DNA of 64,000 bases from Plantago elongata (lineage: Eukaryota; Streptophyta; Magnoliopsida; Lamiales; Plantaginaceae), in assembly GCA_036897095.1 (NCBI GenBank), contig JAYMSP010000093.1:22205-86204 (forward strand), read 5' to 3'. The position numbers and the translations under genes were made by a program. Below are positions 11,140 to 23,685 of this stretch, piece by piece; within the stretch, counting starts at the first letter, position 1, and the number at the start of each line of letters is the position of its first letter. Under the pieces are notes generated by a model that was not told the origin of the DNA, did no database searches, and was given only the letters and a program-made list of their open reading frames with translations.

Positions 11140-12420
11140 TTGTTATTATTGAAAATTTCAATTACGTTTGTTTTGTGTTTTGTTAGTGTTTTAAGATATT
11201 ATGTGATGGTTTAACACGTTGCCATAGTATGTTTCAGTTATAATTTTAACCTCTGTTTTTAATGTTTTAAGAGATGGTGTGATAATTTTAAGAAGTCATA
11301 TATAAAGTTTTAAGATGACTTGTTATAGTTTTAAACGACAGAATAATATCATTAAATCACCATTACACAAGTTTAAAAGTTTCATATATTCCATTAAAAC
11401 ATCAGTAAAATGTTTAAAATAAACAACTTGAAACATTCAATCATTGCAATATTAAAATACTCATCTAAAGGTTCTAAAACATCAATTCTCATTGGAAAAA
11501 AATTACAATAAACATTAATTCGATTTTTTGTATGCAAATTGAGTTGTTAAAATAAGTCCTTTTTTTATTAAATTTGTTGGTGAACTTCGGTTTCTGACTT
11601 TTGTTACTTGTGCTTAATGCTTCAATCTTGCAGTTGCACCTTTGACATGTACATCATCAAACTCGATTTCAACATTAACATCTGCTTAAAACATCCATCA
11701 ACTATGTCAAAATCATAATAACTCTCATTAAAATTATCACACTTATTGCTTAAAAACAAAGAAGAAACCTGCAACACATGCTAAAAACATTAATATTGAT
11801 GCATAAAAATCATAATACTACATTTAAAACTACAATGGAGCAGGCACATGCTAAAAATAGTAACATTTATATATAAAATTATAATCGTATCTCTTATAAG
11901 TATAACAGAACATTTTATCAAATATCAACTTATAATTTGCATACGCTAAAATACTAATGTTGACGCTTAAAATTTCAACTATATGACTTAATAGAGCAGG
12001 CACATGCCAAAAAATAATGACATGCTTCTACTCAACATAATATAAATATAGTTATAACATTAATGTTTAAAACTATAATAATGCATCTTAAAACAACAAA
12101 TATACTTCTTAAAACAATAATAAAACACGAAAATGCAACACATGCTGTAAACATAATATTGATACTTCAACCATAACAGTGCCTCTTAAAACTATAACAA
12201 TGACTCTTAGAATTATAAAACCATTTGTAAAAACAAAATCATAAATATTTCACAAAAGGCTAAAAATATCAATGTTGCTGCTTATAGTAGGTCTTGAAAC
12301 TATAATATTTACGTTACGTATATTACAGGCGGAAACATTCAACATAAGATAAAACTATACAATGATGCTTAAAAATATAAAACAACCTCTTAAAACCATA
12401 ATAAAACACCATATTGCGAA
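11140..12420. repeat. Degenerate short-repeat array with an orientation switch
   Basis: From about 11380 to 12420, variants of CTTAAAACTATAATAATG recur every 20-40 bases. Longer sub-repeats include GAGCAGGCACATGC at 11837 and 11995. From 11140 to 11340 the same motif family is in the opposite orientation (GTTTTAAGATG, TTATAGTTTTAA), so the array flips near 11350. No long open frame exists on either strand. Confidence 0.6.
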
Positions 12421-12441
12421 ATTCGATTTTCACTGTACGAA

Positions 12442-12476
12442 TTTTCAGATCTGAAATCAAATTTCAGATCTGAAAA
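12442..12476. repeat. 35-base near-perfect palindrome
   Basis: Arms TTTTCAGATCTGAAAT and ATTTCAGATCTGAAAA are exact reverse complements around three bases. Flanking TTTTCACTG and CAGTGAAAA extend the stem after a bulge. Within each arm, TTTCAGATCTGAAA is itself palindromic. Confidence 0.85.
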
Positions 12477-13815
12477 TATTACTTCGTAAAATCAGTGAAA
12501 ATGAAAAATAAAAGGTCAAAGTTCATAACCAAAAGAGATTTTAATGAAAAAAGCTAGATGAATTTGATGATCTGAACATTTTAGCAACTAAGTCTGAAAA
12601 TCCAGTGAAAATCCGGCGAAATTGTGAGAGAAAAAGAGATTTTCCGGCGAAGTCGTATTGGAGCACCATAATTTCCGGCTGATTATGTGGTTCCGCCGGT
12701 GGATGTGGCTCTGGTGGTGGTTCCGACGAGGATGTGAAGTGAGTTATGAGAGATATATATGATTGTTTCTCTTCCTAGAGTTTTTTAGAGAGAGAAAGAA
12801 GATTGATTCGTGTGAGAGTATGTTGTAATTTGAAGTATTTATATAAAATTATTAATCAGTTTATAGTGTTTCTAATCGATTTTTTATTATTAAAATTAAA
12901 TTTTTTTATAAATTAAAAATATCATTCTCATTTACTATATTTACTCTTAATTTATTAGTTTACTATATTATGAAAATATTTTTCTACTTTGATCTTGATG
13001 TGTTCTTTTGGAAAAGGAATCATTGTACAGTTTGCACGTTCCCACTTCCAATGAGTGGTGTTAAGTGTATTTTGGTATTTTAGGCTAAGTACTATAGTTT
13101 TATTTTTCTTTTCCAGGAAAGTAGGCCATGTATAGTATATAGATATAAAAGATGAGGTAATTTATAACCTAGCAGCACATTCGCGTAACACTAGAAAATA
13201 AGATCACAAAACATATGATACTGAAAGAGGGCTTAGTTTGATCCATGATTTCTGTTTAATTTTTTGTTTCTTTTTCGTTTGTTTCGAGAACTCTATTGAT
13301 ATCGATTCTTTCTTTTTAATTCATAATCTTATTTTTAAGATACGTATGTCCGTCAGGTAAGCAAATACAGTTTATTTATGTTGAAGCGTTAGAAGCAAGA
13401 ATCTTAGATTTAGAAACTGATACATACAAATCGAATACCTATACTACTCAAGATACAACACTGATCTTCATTCTATATGGTGAAAAGATAAATTATCTGT
13501 GAAACTTAATACATCACACTCTGAGCTATAATGCTTCTTATTTACCTCAGTATATCAGTTCATGGCAGAACTTACACAAGTGACTCCAACAATGTTTGTT
13601 TTTTCACCTTCAAGAGATGTTCTGAAGTAGCAATCAATTGAATAGGGGTAGCAACCAAATTTTCAGCAGAATCAGCAGCTAGCAAACCCGAAGGCCACAC
13701 TGTGTGTGGTTTGCCTGGTTGGCCTTCAAATTCGACCATGGACAACATGTTGTTACAAGAATTCCTCATACCTTAAATGCTTCATTTAGCTTTCACCAGA
13801 ACGCCTGCTTAGTTA

Positions 13816-15936
13816 CTATATGTCTGTAACAAAAGTCAGTTTTGATTTCGCCACCCTTCTTCCTTTATGTTCTAAGCACCTTTTATTTCTTTGGAAAGGA
13901 TTCGATTTACAAGGTGAGCCATCTTCCACGATAAATCCACAAATAGTGGCAACGTTCTTTTCAGCAGAGTGCTCACTGGCACAAGGGTCATTTGGCAATA
14001 CTCTTATATGGTTTGATTTCTCATCTTGAATCACAGCACTGCTTCGAACAGCTGCTACACCATAATCCATGTTTGCAGGCTCTGTATTCAACTTCAGAAT
14101 ATAGCCATTGACTCTCATTCCTTTGTGCTCAGCACAACGTTTTCTTCCTTGGACAGGTGCCGTGGTACAAATTGATCCATGACCAATGGCAACTCCACAC
14201 ATATCGTCACCATCATCAAGATCATTATAACATGGAACTGGTGGCCGCACCCTTTTGATTCTAAATATTCTTGAGAAAATGAATTTGTTGTTTGTATTGG
14301 GCTTATGTGGTCCAGTCTTCGTGGAGTTTGGTTCGCAGGTTCTGATTCTAATGCCAACTTGCTTCTGGTTATAAGAGCGAAACTTCTTTGCTAAGAGAGA
14401 CAGTGGAGATTTTACGGGAGGATGGTCAATAAGTTCCAGAATGTCATCCTTTCGGCGTGGGCCATTACTCTCTTTGTTCCATGCATAATCAAATTTGTCG
14501 AGCAGTTGTTTCTCAGTTTCCTCTGCGTTCTTCTTACTGTTCATCTACGAAAGAAGTGACAGTGATATAAGAAAATGGCCGGTTATTAGTTAGTGAATAA
14601 CCATCCATGACCCATGAACATAAACATCTGGATGGATAACCTATAATCGGAAACTACTCTAAACTCTCTAATATCGAAGAATCAAAAGCTGCAGTACTTA
14701 CAGGAGTCCATCTATATGCAATTCCATAACCCTTTAAGAATATCTCCTGAAACAATCTCGGCCTTTTACCAGAAGAAATGCAGTTTGTAAACTCATCATT
14801 TGAGCATCCATTCTCTAAGTGATCACCATCACGGCCGTACTGCTGTAGTCTAGTTCTAACATTATCAGACTGTCCAACATAAACAACACATACAGAACCT
14901 GAGCCAAGTTTACGAGCCTCCGTATTAGATTCATGGAGTAACTTGATAACAGCAAGCTCATAAACTCCTGGACAGGATGCCCTATTAGGGAGGTTTTCCG
15001 TCCGGTACCTTTCTGCTCCTTCATTCCCCAAACTATGGTTTTTCCAATCAGAGGGACCTATTAAAATCTGCAAAAAAACAGCGAAATAAGTTTAGAAGCA
15101 GACAAATGGTCAGTAATCAGTAGACATTCAACTACGAAATCAGAAACATCATTCTTTGTCTCAGTATACGTTCATTAGAATCTACAATCCACTTCCCTTT
15201 CGCCCACACACTTATTCAAATTCTATGTTTAAAGTTTAAACCAGCAAGCTGATAAGGGACACTAGTAGCTGATACAATAACCTGAATGGAGAACCAACAA
15301 GATCGTCTACTATGGATGTAACTGCTCATGAAGTACGTGATGTTTGTAGCTGAACATGTAACAACCAACAAGCTGATAAGATAACTTAAGTGGAGAGCAA
15401 TAAGATCGTCTACTATGAATGTATCTGCTCAGTAAATACGTGATGTTTGTAGCTGAACATGTAACGTTGATTGCATCTATCAAAGTGACGGCAACCTAAA
15501 GACTACGAAATCACGCTAAGCTAAACAGAAAACTGTAGCAAACCAGCAATGAGCCAAATTGAGATCCAACAACCCAAACACCAATTTATAGTATACCGCT
15601 AGCTATCCAGATTCAAATTTCAAAAGCACAAGAACAAAACATAAATTAAAAAAAAAAAAGGTGTAAAAGGCCTTTATATGCAGAACAAATCAACACAAAA
15701 TTACCAAACCAATCGCCTATTGCAGATCAGTATTAAAAATTTACTTCTAACCAATAAACCAGATTCAAGAAAAGCAGTTGCGTCTGCAGGTAAATTAATG
15801 TAAAGAAAGTAACCTTCCAAGGTGAGAAAGCCGAATCATGCTTAGTGCGGTTGTAATCCTCTCGCCTCAGCCGTGCTGAGGCGGCGACGGTCGACGTAGC
15901 AGTGGCGGAGCTGGCTTTTTGCGGCGGAGCTCCCAT
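13816..15936 (-). CDS. ET2: EFFECTOR OF TRANSCRIPTION protein, two-zinc-repeat copy (tandem copy A)
   Basis: Three exons, 15936-15814, 15067-14702 and 14544-13816, all phase 0, giving 405 residues. Exon 2 carries a GIY-YIG-like nuclease fold related to UvrC: KILIGPSDW, then GVY at residues 75-77, YVG at 104-106 and the arginine pair R112/R114. Exon 3 begins with a DYAWN / RRKDD block. It then has two plant-specific ET repeats, each C-X9-C-X10-C-X2-H (starting near residues 279 and 365; RKRCAEHKG and NKRCLEHKG). ET/HRT proteins are nuclear regulators first described as repressors of gibberellin-responsive transcription; single-strand DNA cutting has been reported for the family. A second, shorter copy lies 3.2 kb upstream in the same orientation. 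The assignment to ET2 rather than ET1 is by family, not orthology. Confidence 0.9.
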
Positions 15937-18052
15937 CTAAGCTGGCTACTACTGTTCTTGAATCATGTCTGGTGCCTTAGGGAGGAAGGTAATTTTGGAA
16001 CTTGTTAAACAGTCGGGTGTTCGTCGGTCCAAAATTGGATTCGAACCGGAATGACCGGAAACCGATCCAGAATGTATTTGGTCTGGACCAAAACCGAATT
16101 GTCTATTTCGGTTTAAGTTTCGTATAGTGTAGATTAACATTAAATATTAATATTCTGAAAAGGAAACAAATATTCATTATATAGCTTTCTCTGTAACAAA
16201 ATATTTCGATTATTTGTTAGCCTCGGTCATGTTGCGATTATATTTCAGGTATTTATATAAAATTGACTGGATGGATGGCATTTCGACAAATTTAGAAAAA
16301 AATTTATGTTGTTTATTTATTTATTGAGAAACAAAATTGCATTAAGGTCAAATTTTGAGTAAAAAACTTAGGTATTGTTTGGTTTGAATGGAAATGTAAC
16401 AAGTCAACTCGAATTGTCAACAATATCCATGTTTGGTTTTATTTCGGACGTGGAAATTCGAAGTGGGATTCTGATTGAACCACAATTCTATCAATTGAAC
16501 CGGAAATGTCTTTGAAGTACAAAATTGCCCAACATATCCTCTTTTTCAATTCCTCACTTGAGGTGGGAATCTCCATTTGGACATTATTGTTCATAAATAG
16601 TAATGTACACGGCGATTTACGATTGTTTCACATTCTCATATCAATTCGGACAATCGTAGTAACTTTTGAGTCGTAATGTTTAAAATTAAAAATATTTTGT
16701 AATTGCATAATGTGTTGTATGTCGATTAAAAAAATAAATAAATATCAAAATCATAGTAAAAAATAGAAATACAAAGGTATATGTGTATAAGATGTTCTTA
16801 ATCCGTCTGGAAATAAGATATTGTTATGAAATAATTTTTTACCATGGTTAAAGTGTGCATCAATGAACAAGTATAAAAAATTTGAGTCGCTATGTTTCAA
16901 ATTCCAGGTCAAACAAAGATTTACGGATACATCAAATTAATATAAAAAAACATAGAAACAAATTTAAATACAAATGTATACAAAAGTATAGTTTACCCCC
17001 TTATTTAAATATTTTTTTAAATGCAAGTTTCATATTCTTACACATTTGTCTCAAATATTTTGTGTTCTACAATATATACACAATACTTCAATATAATTCC
17101 TAAAACTTTTAAATTATACCTCAAAATTAGTTTCATCCATCTTCTTCAATATAAAGAAAAAAGAAAAAAAGAAAAAATAAAGGACTTCCATATTGGATCA
17201 ATTTTTGAAGCTTCCATGGAAGCTTTAAGCTTCAAATTTAGAGCATACATGAAAATTTCAATGAAGCTCTTTTTTTTTTTCTTTTTGTTATAAGTTGAGG
17301 AGGAGGAGGATGATGATGATAGATATAAATTTTTTTTTGAAATATTAAGGCTTTCTTACTTTATTTAAATGTTTTTAATGGCTAATTGTAATAAATTGAA
17401 ATATAAAATTATAAAGAAAGGGGAAAAGAAAATGTATTTTCACTCTCTCTCCAATGACATCATCACCAAGTTTGAATTTTTTCATTGGATGTAAATATTG
17501 GTTTACTTCAGTTCAAAGTTTGTCCTTCTACGTAATATATGAAACGATCTCCATAAATATAGGTGCCTAATACTTAAAAAGAGTTAAACTGGTATAGGGG
17601 ACCTAATCATTTATTGGGTATCTAAAAAGGTGGCTAGATGTAAATCGTGCCCTTATTTGTAATGACAAGTATAAAAAAAGGCATAAGTTTACATTACAAA
17701 CCCTTGGATAAAATCACATATTATTATCCAACACATGACTCGGCCTTTTGAAGGAGTGTGTTATCGAAATGAAGTGACTACATTTTTAAATATAGTTGAA
17801 CTAGAGTTACAAGTTTTTTTTTTTTTGAAACGACTAAAGGGTGACTCGAACCCCCGACCTATTAATTGGAGGTATATCATCTTACCAACTGAGTTGCACT
17901 TCGTTGTCCTAGAGTTACAAGTTTTGAAATTTTGATTTCTTTGAAGTTCAGTAGAATAATTGACCTTCTATTCGAGTATAAATATTGGACTTTCATCTTA
18001 CACATTTGCATAAATCAAATGTACTTAAATTGCTAACTCAATTCAATTCACA
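15937..18052. other. AT-rich spacer between ET copy A and a broken gene
   Basis: No gene seen. 15990-16110 has the degenerate CCGGAT/CGGTTT composition found elsewhere in the window (45455-45545, 59780-59945, 60500-60730). A SINE with a clear target-site duplication lies at 17818-17908. Confidence 0.5.
17818..17908 (-). mobile_element. tRNA-derived SINE, copy 1, with 17-base target-site duplication
   Basis: On the minus strand it reads an A-box-like TGCAACTCAGTTGGTAAG, a B-box-like GGGGTTCGAGTC about 30 bases further on, and an A-rich tail. The 17-base duplication CTAGAGTTACAAGTTTT flanks it exactly (17801-17817 and 17909-17925), proving retroposition. At about 90 bases it is very short. Related copies are at 47789, 52075 and 52820. 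Confidence 0.85.
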
Positions 18053-18690
18053 ATGTCTTTTTTCAACTTTAACATTACCAACGAAAACATTAGAGCCGTA
18101 GTTGGCCTCCCAGTTCCGGCACTACAAGGAAACATTCTTAACTTGAATGTGAAAACGAGGGAATTCGTGTTCAAACTTGTGAGGAAGGAGGTGATGGAAG
18201 CTTCATTGACCCATTCAAGTATGGGTATATTGGTGCTCGTCCTAAAGTCCCACCATTTTCCGTCAACGCATTTGTCTATACTAAATAGATGGTATCACTT
18301 GTACATTTTTGCATGTCTTCAATTTGCATTTATGCAATCAAGTGATGAAAACTAACTTTCTTCAATTCTCAACTTGAATCTCTTCCAAAAATTTTAAATT
18401 TTACGTTACTAATATTTCGATTTTTTAAAAAAATCATTTAGTTATATGTTTCGATTTTAGTGTGTTCCTAAGACATTTGGCGATACGTACATTGTGTACA
18501 AGAAAACAGGCTCTATTACCATGACCATGGATGGAGAGGATGATGCTATTGTCATAGCAAGGAAGTACGACCGTGCTGCTTATTTTCTGAATGGGCCAAA
18601 TTGGTGAGACGATGCGGACTTGCATTTGGGGATGTGGTTGACGTTATTCCGTATGTGTGGAAAGTTCGTGGGTGGAAAGCTTAAGGTTGT
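18053..18690 (+). pseudogene. Broken small gene, possibly B3-domain-like
   Basis: ATG at 18053 opens MSFFNFNITNENIR..., reading coherently to about 18180. There a one-base shift is needed to continue as GGDGSFIDPFKYGYIGARPK, followed by an in-frame TAG. After a probable intron (about 18290-18459) the reading resumes as VPKTFGDTYIVYKKTGS and ARKYDRAAYFLNGPNW. It then needs a further shift into RRCGLAFGDVVDVIPYVWK. The last part resembles the C-terminal half of a plant B3 domain (W..(F)VR..GL..GDVV). That family call is a guess. At least two frame breaks and one stop make it non-functional, unless the sequence has errors. Confidence 0.4.
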
Positions 18691-19106
18691 TCGAATTCGA
18701 TCGTGAAGTTCCAGTTCCGTTTATGTATTATGTGTTTCGAACTTAATGTTGTTATGTTTATATCAAGTTCGTACCCTTTCTCGTTGTCTGTATTCGTGTC
18801 AAGAATAACAATTCCCCTCAAAACAAACAATGGAACATTTCTTCAAACATATTCCGGTTAGCAAGTTGCAAATAAGAAACCGAATATGGATTTCTTGACA
18901 TTTCCGCCTTTAAAAAGTAAGAATCTGATTTTTGAATATTTCCATAAAAATCTCTAATTAATCATTTTCATAAAACACTAGGAATATATTTACACAACGA
19001 ATGTATTTCTATCATCCTATGGAAGGTACTTTTACAGACTATGCATTTGATAAACTGCTCGAAGCCTCGTAGTAAAATCACACATTAATTTACACAAAAT
19101 TAATAA
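18691..19106. other. Short spacer, 3' region of ET copy B
   Basis: AT-rich, no gene seen; probably includes the 3' untranslated region of the downstream-oriented ET gene. Confidence 0.5.
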
Positions 19107-20108
19107 CTACCTTAACAAGGAACCAGAAAAACTAGCAATCTTGCTTATGATCTTAGCAAGTCCTGGTACAAAAATACTTGCAGGACTAATTGAATTCGAC
19201 TTCTTAACATTGCCATTCACGCTCCTCCCTTTATGTGCAGCACAGCGTTTTCTTCCCTTGACAGGCGGAACGTTGCATACTTCTCCATTGCCAATCGCAA
19301 CTCCACAAGCGCCATCAGCCTCCTGATCGCCATCGTAGAGAATGGAGTTGTTTGTGATCATACCGCGTACAACTAAACCATTATCTTCCATGTTACGGTT
19401 AAGATATTTCAAGACATCGTCTTTTCGACGTGCCAGGTTCCTGTCTTTGTTCCAGGCATAATCGTATTTCCCAAGCAGATGTTCTTCATCTTCTTCCGCA
19501 TCCTTCTTACCTCTCATCTACAAAATTATGTAGCTAGTCAAGTGAAAAAGTGACCATATTCGAATAGCCTGTACATGAAAACTTACCGGAATCCATCTAT
19601 ATGCAATTCCATATCCCATCTGGAATATCTCTTGGAACAACTCTGTCAAATGATTACCATTGCGACCATACTGTTGTAGTCTAGATCTGACATTTTCAGA
19701 TTGTCCAACATAAACAGCACATACAATGCTCGAGCCAAGCTTACGAGTCTTTGCACCTGATTCATGGCAGGGCTTGTAAACAGCAAGCTCGTAGACTCCT
19801 GGACAAGATACGTGGTTCGGAAGATTTTGAGTCCTGTACTTTTCTGCTCCTTCTATGCCCAAGTTGTAAGTTCCCCAATCAGTTGGTCCTATCAGAATCT
19901 GCATATTTTTCCAGAAAATTAATTTCTCATGATTACAACTTAGTATTCATTTCCTAATTAAAAATGTTTAGTGAGAAAAAATCAAGAACTGATTCTCTGC
20001 GTATACAAAAAGTACCTTCCATGGATAGAATTTAAAATCGCCTAGAGCATCATCCTTGCAATCTTCTCGCTTCCGCCTTCTGACCTTGGAGACAGAGTAG
20101 CTGAGCAT
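19107..20108 (-). CDS. EFFECTOR OF TRANSCRIPTION protein, one-zinc-repeat copy (tandem copy B)
   Basis: Three exons, 20108-20016, 19898-19587 and 19517-19107, all phase 0 and joined exactly as in copy A, giving 271 residues. Exon 2 holds the GIY-YIG-like domain (KILIGPTDW, GVY at 65-67, YVG at 94-96, ENVRSRLQQYG). It lacks the 18-residue insert that copy A has before LFQEIF. Exon 3 has DYAWN / RRKDD and a single ET repeat (C-X9-C-X10-C-X2-H, from residue 206; KGRKRCAAHKG). Compared with copy A it has lost, or never gained, the second ET repeat and much of the linker. The start is uncertain: the ATG at 20106-20108 leaves a 31-residue first exon containing the conserved RRKREDC, and upstream in-frame codons extend to 20207. 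No stop or frameshift interrupts it. Confidence 0.82.
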
Positions 20109-23100
20109 GAGTCTTGATATATAGACCTCACAAAGGGTAAGATGGAGAAGAAACGGAACTGAGAGTACCTTGACAATGTTGATCCAAATGATGATCCTAT
20201 CGAACATAGCGACTTCGTACCGCCTGCCTGATCATCAACAGTCGCTCTCAGCCTCAGACCTTGACACAATGTCCATTCTCTGCAATGTAGTAGATTTGCT
20301 TGACCCTTAACTTTGTCGTGCGCTCTTGTTAAAAGATCACTTTGCCCTTGTACATTGTCACGCGGCGTTCTGGAAAGACAGTTCCATGCAATAATACTGC
20401 AGCGTGGTATTTTGAGAAGTCCGGTCGAAGAAAGCATGTTCTGGAAATTGATGACCAGTTTATCAAACTTCTGGACTCTGGAGGATTACATGGAGAAATT
20501 AAATGTTTCAGGACATAAACATGTAGTGGAGGACCAAACGGTTTCTCTTTTCTTGTTTCACCATTCAAATTGGAGAATTTGGCGGGTGGTGGTGTTAACC
20601 GTAACTTATTGTTAAGTTTCTCATAACTTTACTATTAATGGTTAAATTCACAACAGCACAACACTCTTGTAGTTGTTAAAATTATGCATGAGATCCATTA
20701 ATTAATGAATTAGTACTAAATTCTTCTTCGATTATTAAAAATGTACGTGAAACCTTCAAACTTATAAAATGTACATGAAACCCTCAAACTTATAAAATAA
20801 GCTTATTAGATTGGTTGTTTTATAAGATACCTAATAGATACTGCTAAACATATACTACAATAATTTTTTTAATGAAATTGGTTTGCTCAAATTCGCACAA
20901 CATTGGCTTGCCTTTTCTTTTCAAATTAGAGTCGAGAGAGCTAATGGAACTAATTAATTTAACACTTAGCATCACTCCATTAGGCTGGCTGTTCTCAAAT
21001 TTGGGCCTGGATATTATGGATTGGGCCTCGCTTTCTAAAGTAGCTTGGACCTCATCACAAACTCCACTCCACATTACACCTCTGGTGAGCATTGACATAA
21101 ATGAATAAATGTCATTATATATATATATATAAATAAGTTCGAAATTTTAAATAAGCCGTAAGAAAGTTGCTTAGCTAGCCGGCCTTGTTTATCACATTAA
21201 GTTGAGGGAATTTGTGTTCGTGCTTATCTTGAAGCACTAGGCAGGTGTTAATTTTGTGGAGTGCAAAATACAACAAAATTTTGAAAGGCGACGAAAATGC
21301 TTACACAATTTGGTGGAGATGGCTGAACTGAAAGCATAAAGGGACAAAATATTTTGAACTCTCTGTGACAAAAGAATGCTGTTGTTTTTGCCGAATATAT
21401 GTCTTCATATGCAATGGTTTACTTGTAATATTTACTTCATGGCCCATGCCATGGTTTAAACTTTAAAATATCATCCACACTGAACAAATATATGAAAATT
21501 TTCAAATTTTCTACTCACCAAAATGAAATGAATTTGTAATTAGTTTCAAACTATTTAATAACATAGTACCTCACGCATTTTGTTCTTCTGTTTGAAATCT
21601 TATGAATTCCTGAGACATATCAGAATGAAAAAGTATCACATTTCTAATAGTTCTCGAAATATCACATAAATAAAATTTTATACATGCCCAATTCAGCCTT
21701 TTGGATAATAGCTATGGAGATGAAAGGCTACAAGTCTGAGTAATTGTTTCCACATCATTTTAGACACTTCACTTAATATTATTTCCTTTTAAATACATAC
21801 AAACAATAACAATAATGCAAGTTCTTGCTCAAAAGAAAACAACAATAATGCAAGTTGCCTACATTTGGGATCCAATGATGATAACTTAACTAAAATAATT
21901 GCATGAGTCCCATACTTAAACATGTAAACATGAATAGACATGATATGGAATAAAAATAAAAGGATTTATTTCATACATTCCATTATTATTATTACATACA
22001 TCTCTAAAAAAAAAATACGTCGTAGATCAATAATTATTATATAAATCAATTAGATTATTTCTAATTACATGTAAGTTGAAAAGTCAAACTATTTAAAAAA
22101 TGACCAAACACATCCTTATATTTTAAATTGCACATTTAACCTAACTTATACAATCTTCACATTTATCTCAAATATGCATTTTATTTTATAGATTTATATT
22201 ATTTACTCAATATTTATATTACGATTATCTACAAAAATCGAACATTCATTAACAAAATAAATATAGGAGAATCAATATTATACTTTTATAATTATACAAG
22301 GAAAGTACACTGCCTAATTTTTTTAATATTTTAATATGTTTTTGCATAATTTATTTTTACTTTTTACTTGATTTCTACCATTGATATCGGAATATGAACT
22401 CTCAAGAAAGTTCTTCAGTTTATATTTCCTTTCATCAATTGAACAATTTAATTTGTTATTAAAAATTCGAAGAACAAAATACAAATAAAATTAGTTATCT
22501 TATAGGAAATGAAAGGACATGAAATTGTCAAAAATGAATTTAAAAATATATTAATAATATTTCGATTTTAAATTATACTTGGATATGTCATATGAATTGA
22601 AAATTTCAAGAAATATATAAAATTAAAAAAATTTAAACATTAAAAGTTGTAAGAAGTCAATATAATTTTATCCAAAAAAATAGAAAAACAAGAAAAATTT
22701 ATTTAATATAAAAGGTCTTAATTGAATTAGAGAAAATATGAGTGATAATTTGTAAAATGAAAAATAAGGTCATGTTTGAAAGACATTTTGGTCAACATTA
22801 ATGTAATTAAGCAATCTAAAATGGGTTCTAGGTGAAATTTCACCCAAAATAATATTTACATTATCATTTAACTTTTCTTTAAAATCATTGGTCAACCATT
22901 TTTGTTACCCTTTTTATGATTAGACTTATGTACAATTATATGATAGTATAATGCTACTTTTAGGTTCTAATTTCAAGTCTGTAATCTATAGAATTTGGAG
23001 AAAGATTATGACAATTATGAGTGAAAAAGCTTCATATCATTACCAAATCCATTTGTCATGACTCTTCTGAGTGGGTCTGAATCTGATAAAACTGGAGACT

Positions 23101-23685
23101 TTTGTACATGGGAGTTTGCATTGTCCACTTTTGCTTTCTTAACAATCAACTAATCTCATCTACTCATTTGAAATCAATCAATCAAGGTTGAAAAACTCAT
23201 CCAATCAACTAAAAATCCAATCTTGAAATATATGCATAAATAAAAACCCAGTCTTGAAATACTATATGCCATGCCAAGACAAACCTGCATGAGCTTATTT
23301 GCAGGCATGGTGTACCTCTAGCATCTTATTTTATAGTTTGCTGAAACCCATTTTATTCATTTTTCTTGTCCTCTTCTGATTTCACATTTCTGTCATGAAA
23401 CTCATTTCTCTCAGTTGTTGCCTATTGACTCCCTTTTGCCTTTTCTTTAGACACCCCTTTCTCACCTCTTCTGTAACAGAAAGGAAAGTTAAATACTTTT
23501 TGGGCTTTGTCTGTTTGTTTTCGTCTCTACTTAACAACTCTTCAATCGAAATAATCCAATCATTGAATGGGTAAAAGGTGTGATTTTTAGCAGGAATAGA
23601 AGCTGGGTGGAAATGAGTTGTGGGATTTTGATGATTTGAAGGCAGTTCTTGAAAAGGGGTTGAATCTTTTTCACATTTGCTTGCA
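20109..23685. other. 3.6 kb spacer between ET copy B and the USP kinase
   Basis: Mostly AT-rich with no convincing gene. 20190-20520 has interrupted plus-strand reading (for example EIDDQFIKLLDSGGLHGE at 20440-20495) that may be an old coding remnant I cannot name. 20844-21108 has overlapping open frames on both strands, unrecognised. A short (TA)n lies near 21116-21131, and a direct repeat ACAATAATGCAAGTT occurs near 21808 and 21841. The kinase promoter and leader lie from about 23100. Confidence 0.45.

Larger units (their letters stand above)
10884..13815. other. 2.9 kb AT-rich spacer with degenerate repeats
   Basis: No gene seen. It holds the promoter of the acetyltransferase at its left end, a degenerate 'taaaac' repeat array (11140-12420), a near-perfect palindrome (12442-12476) and a CCGGCG-rich patch (12610-12740). 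From about 13400 it carries the 3' end of the first ET gene. Confidence 0.55.

Noticed and set aside
17818-17908. Possible tRNA gene (A and B boxes)
   Set aside because: No acceptor stem or anticodon arm can be formed, an A tail is present and a target duplication flanks it: a SINE.
20844-21108. Overlapping open frames on both strands (78 and 84 residues)
   Set aside because: No recognisable family or splice-supported extension; too short to support either strand.
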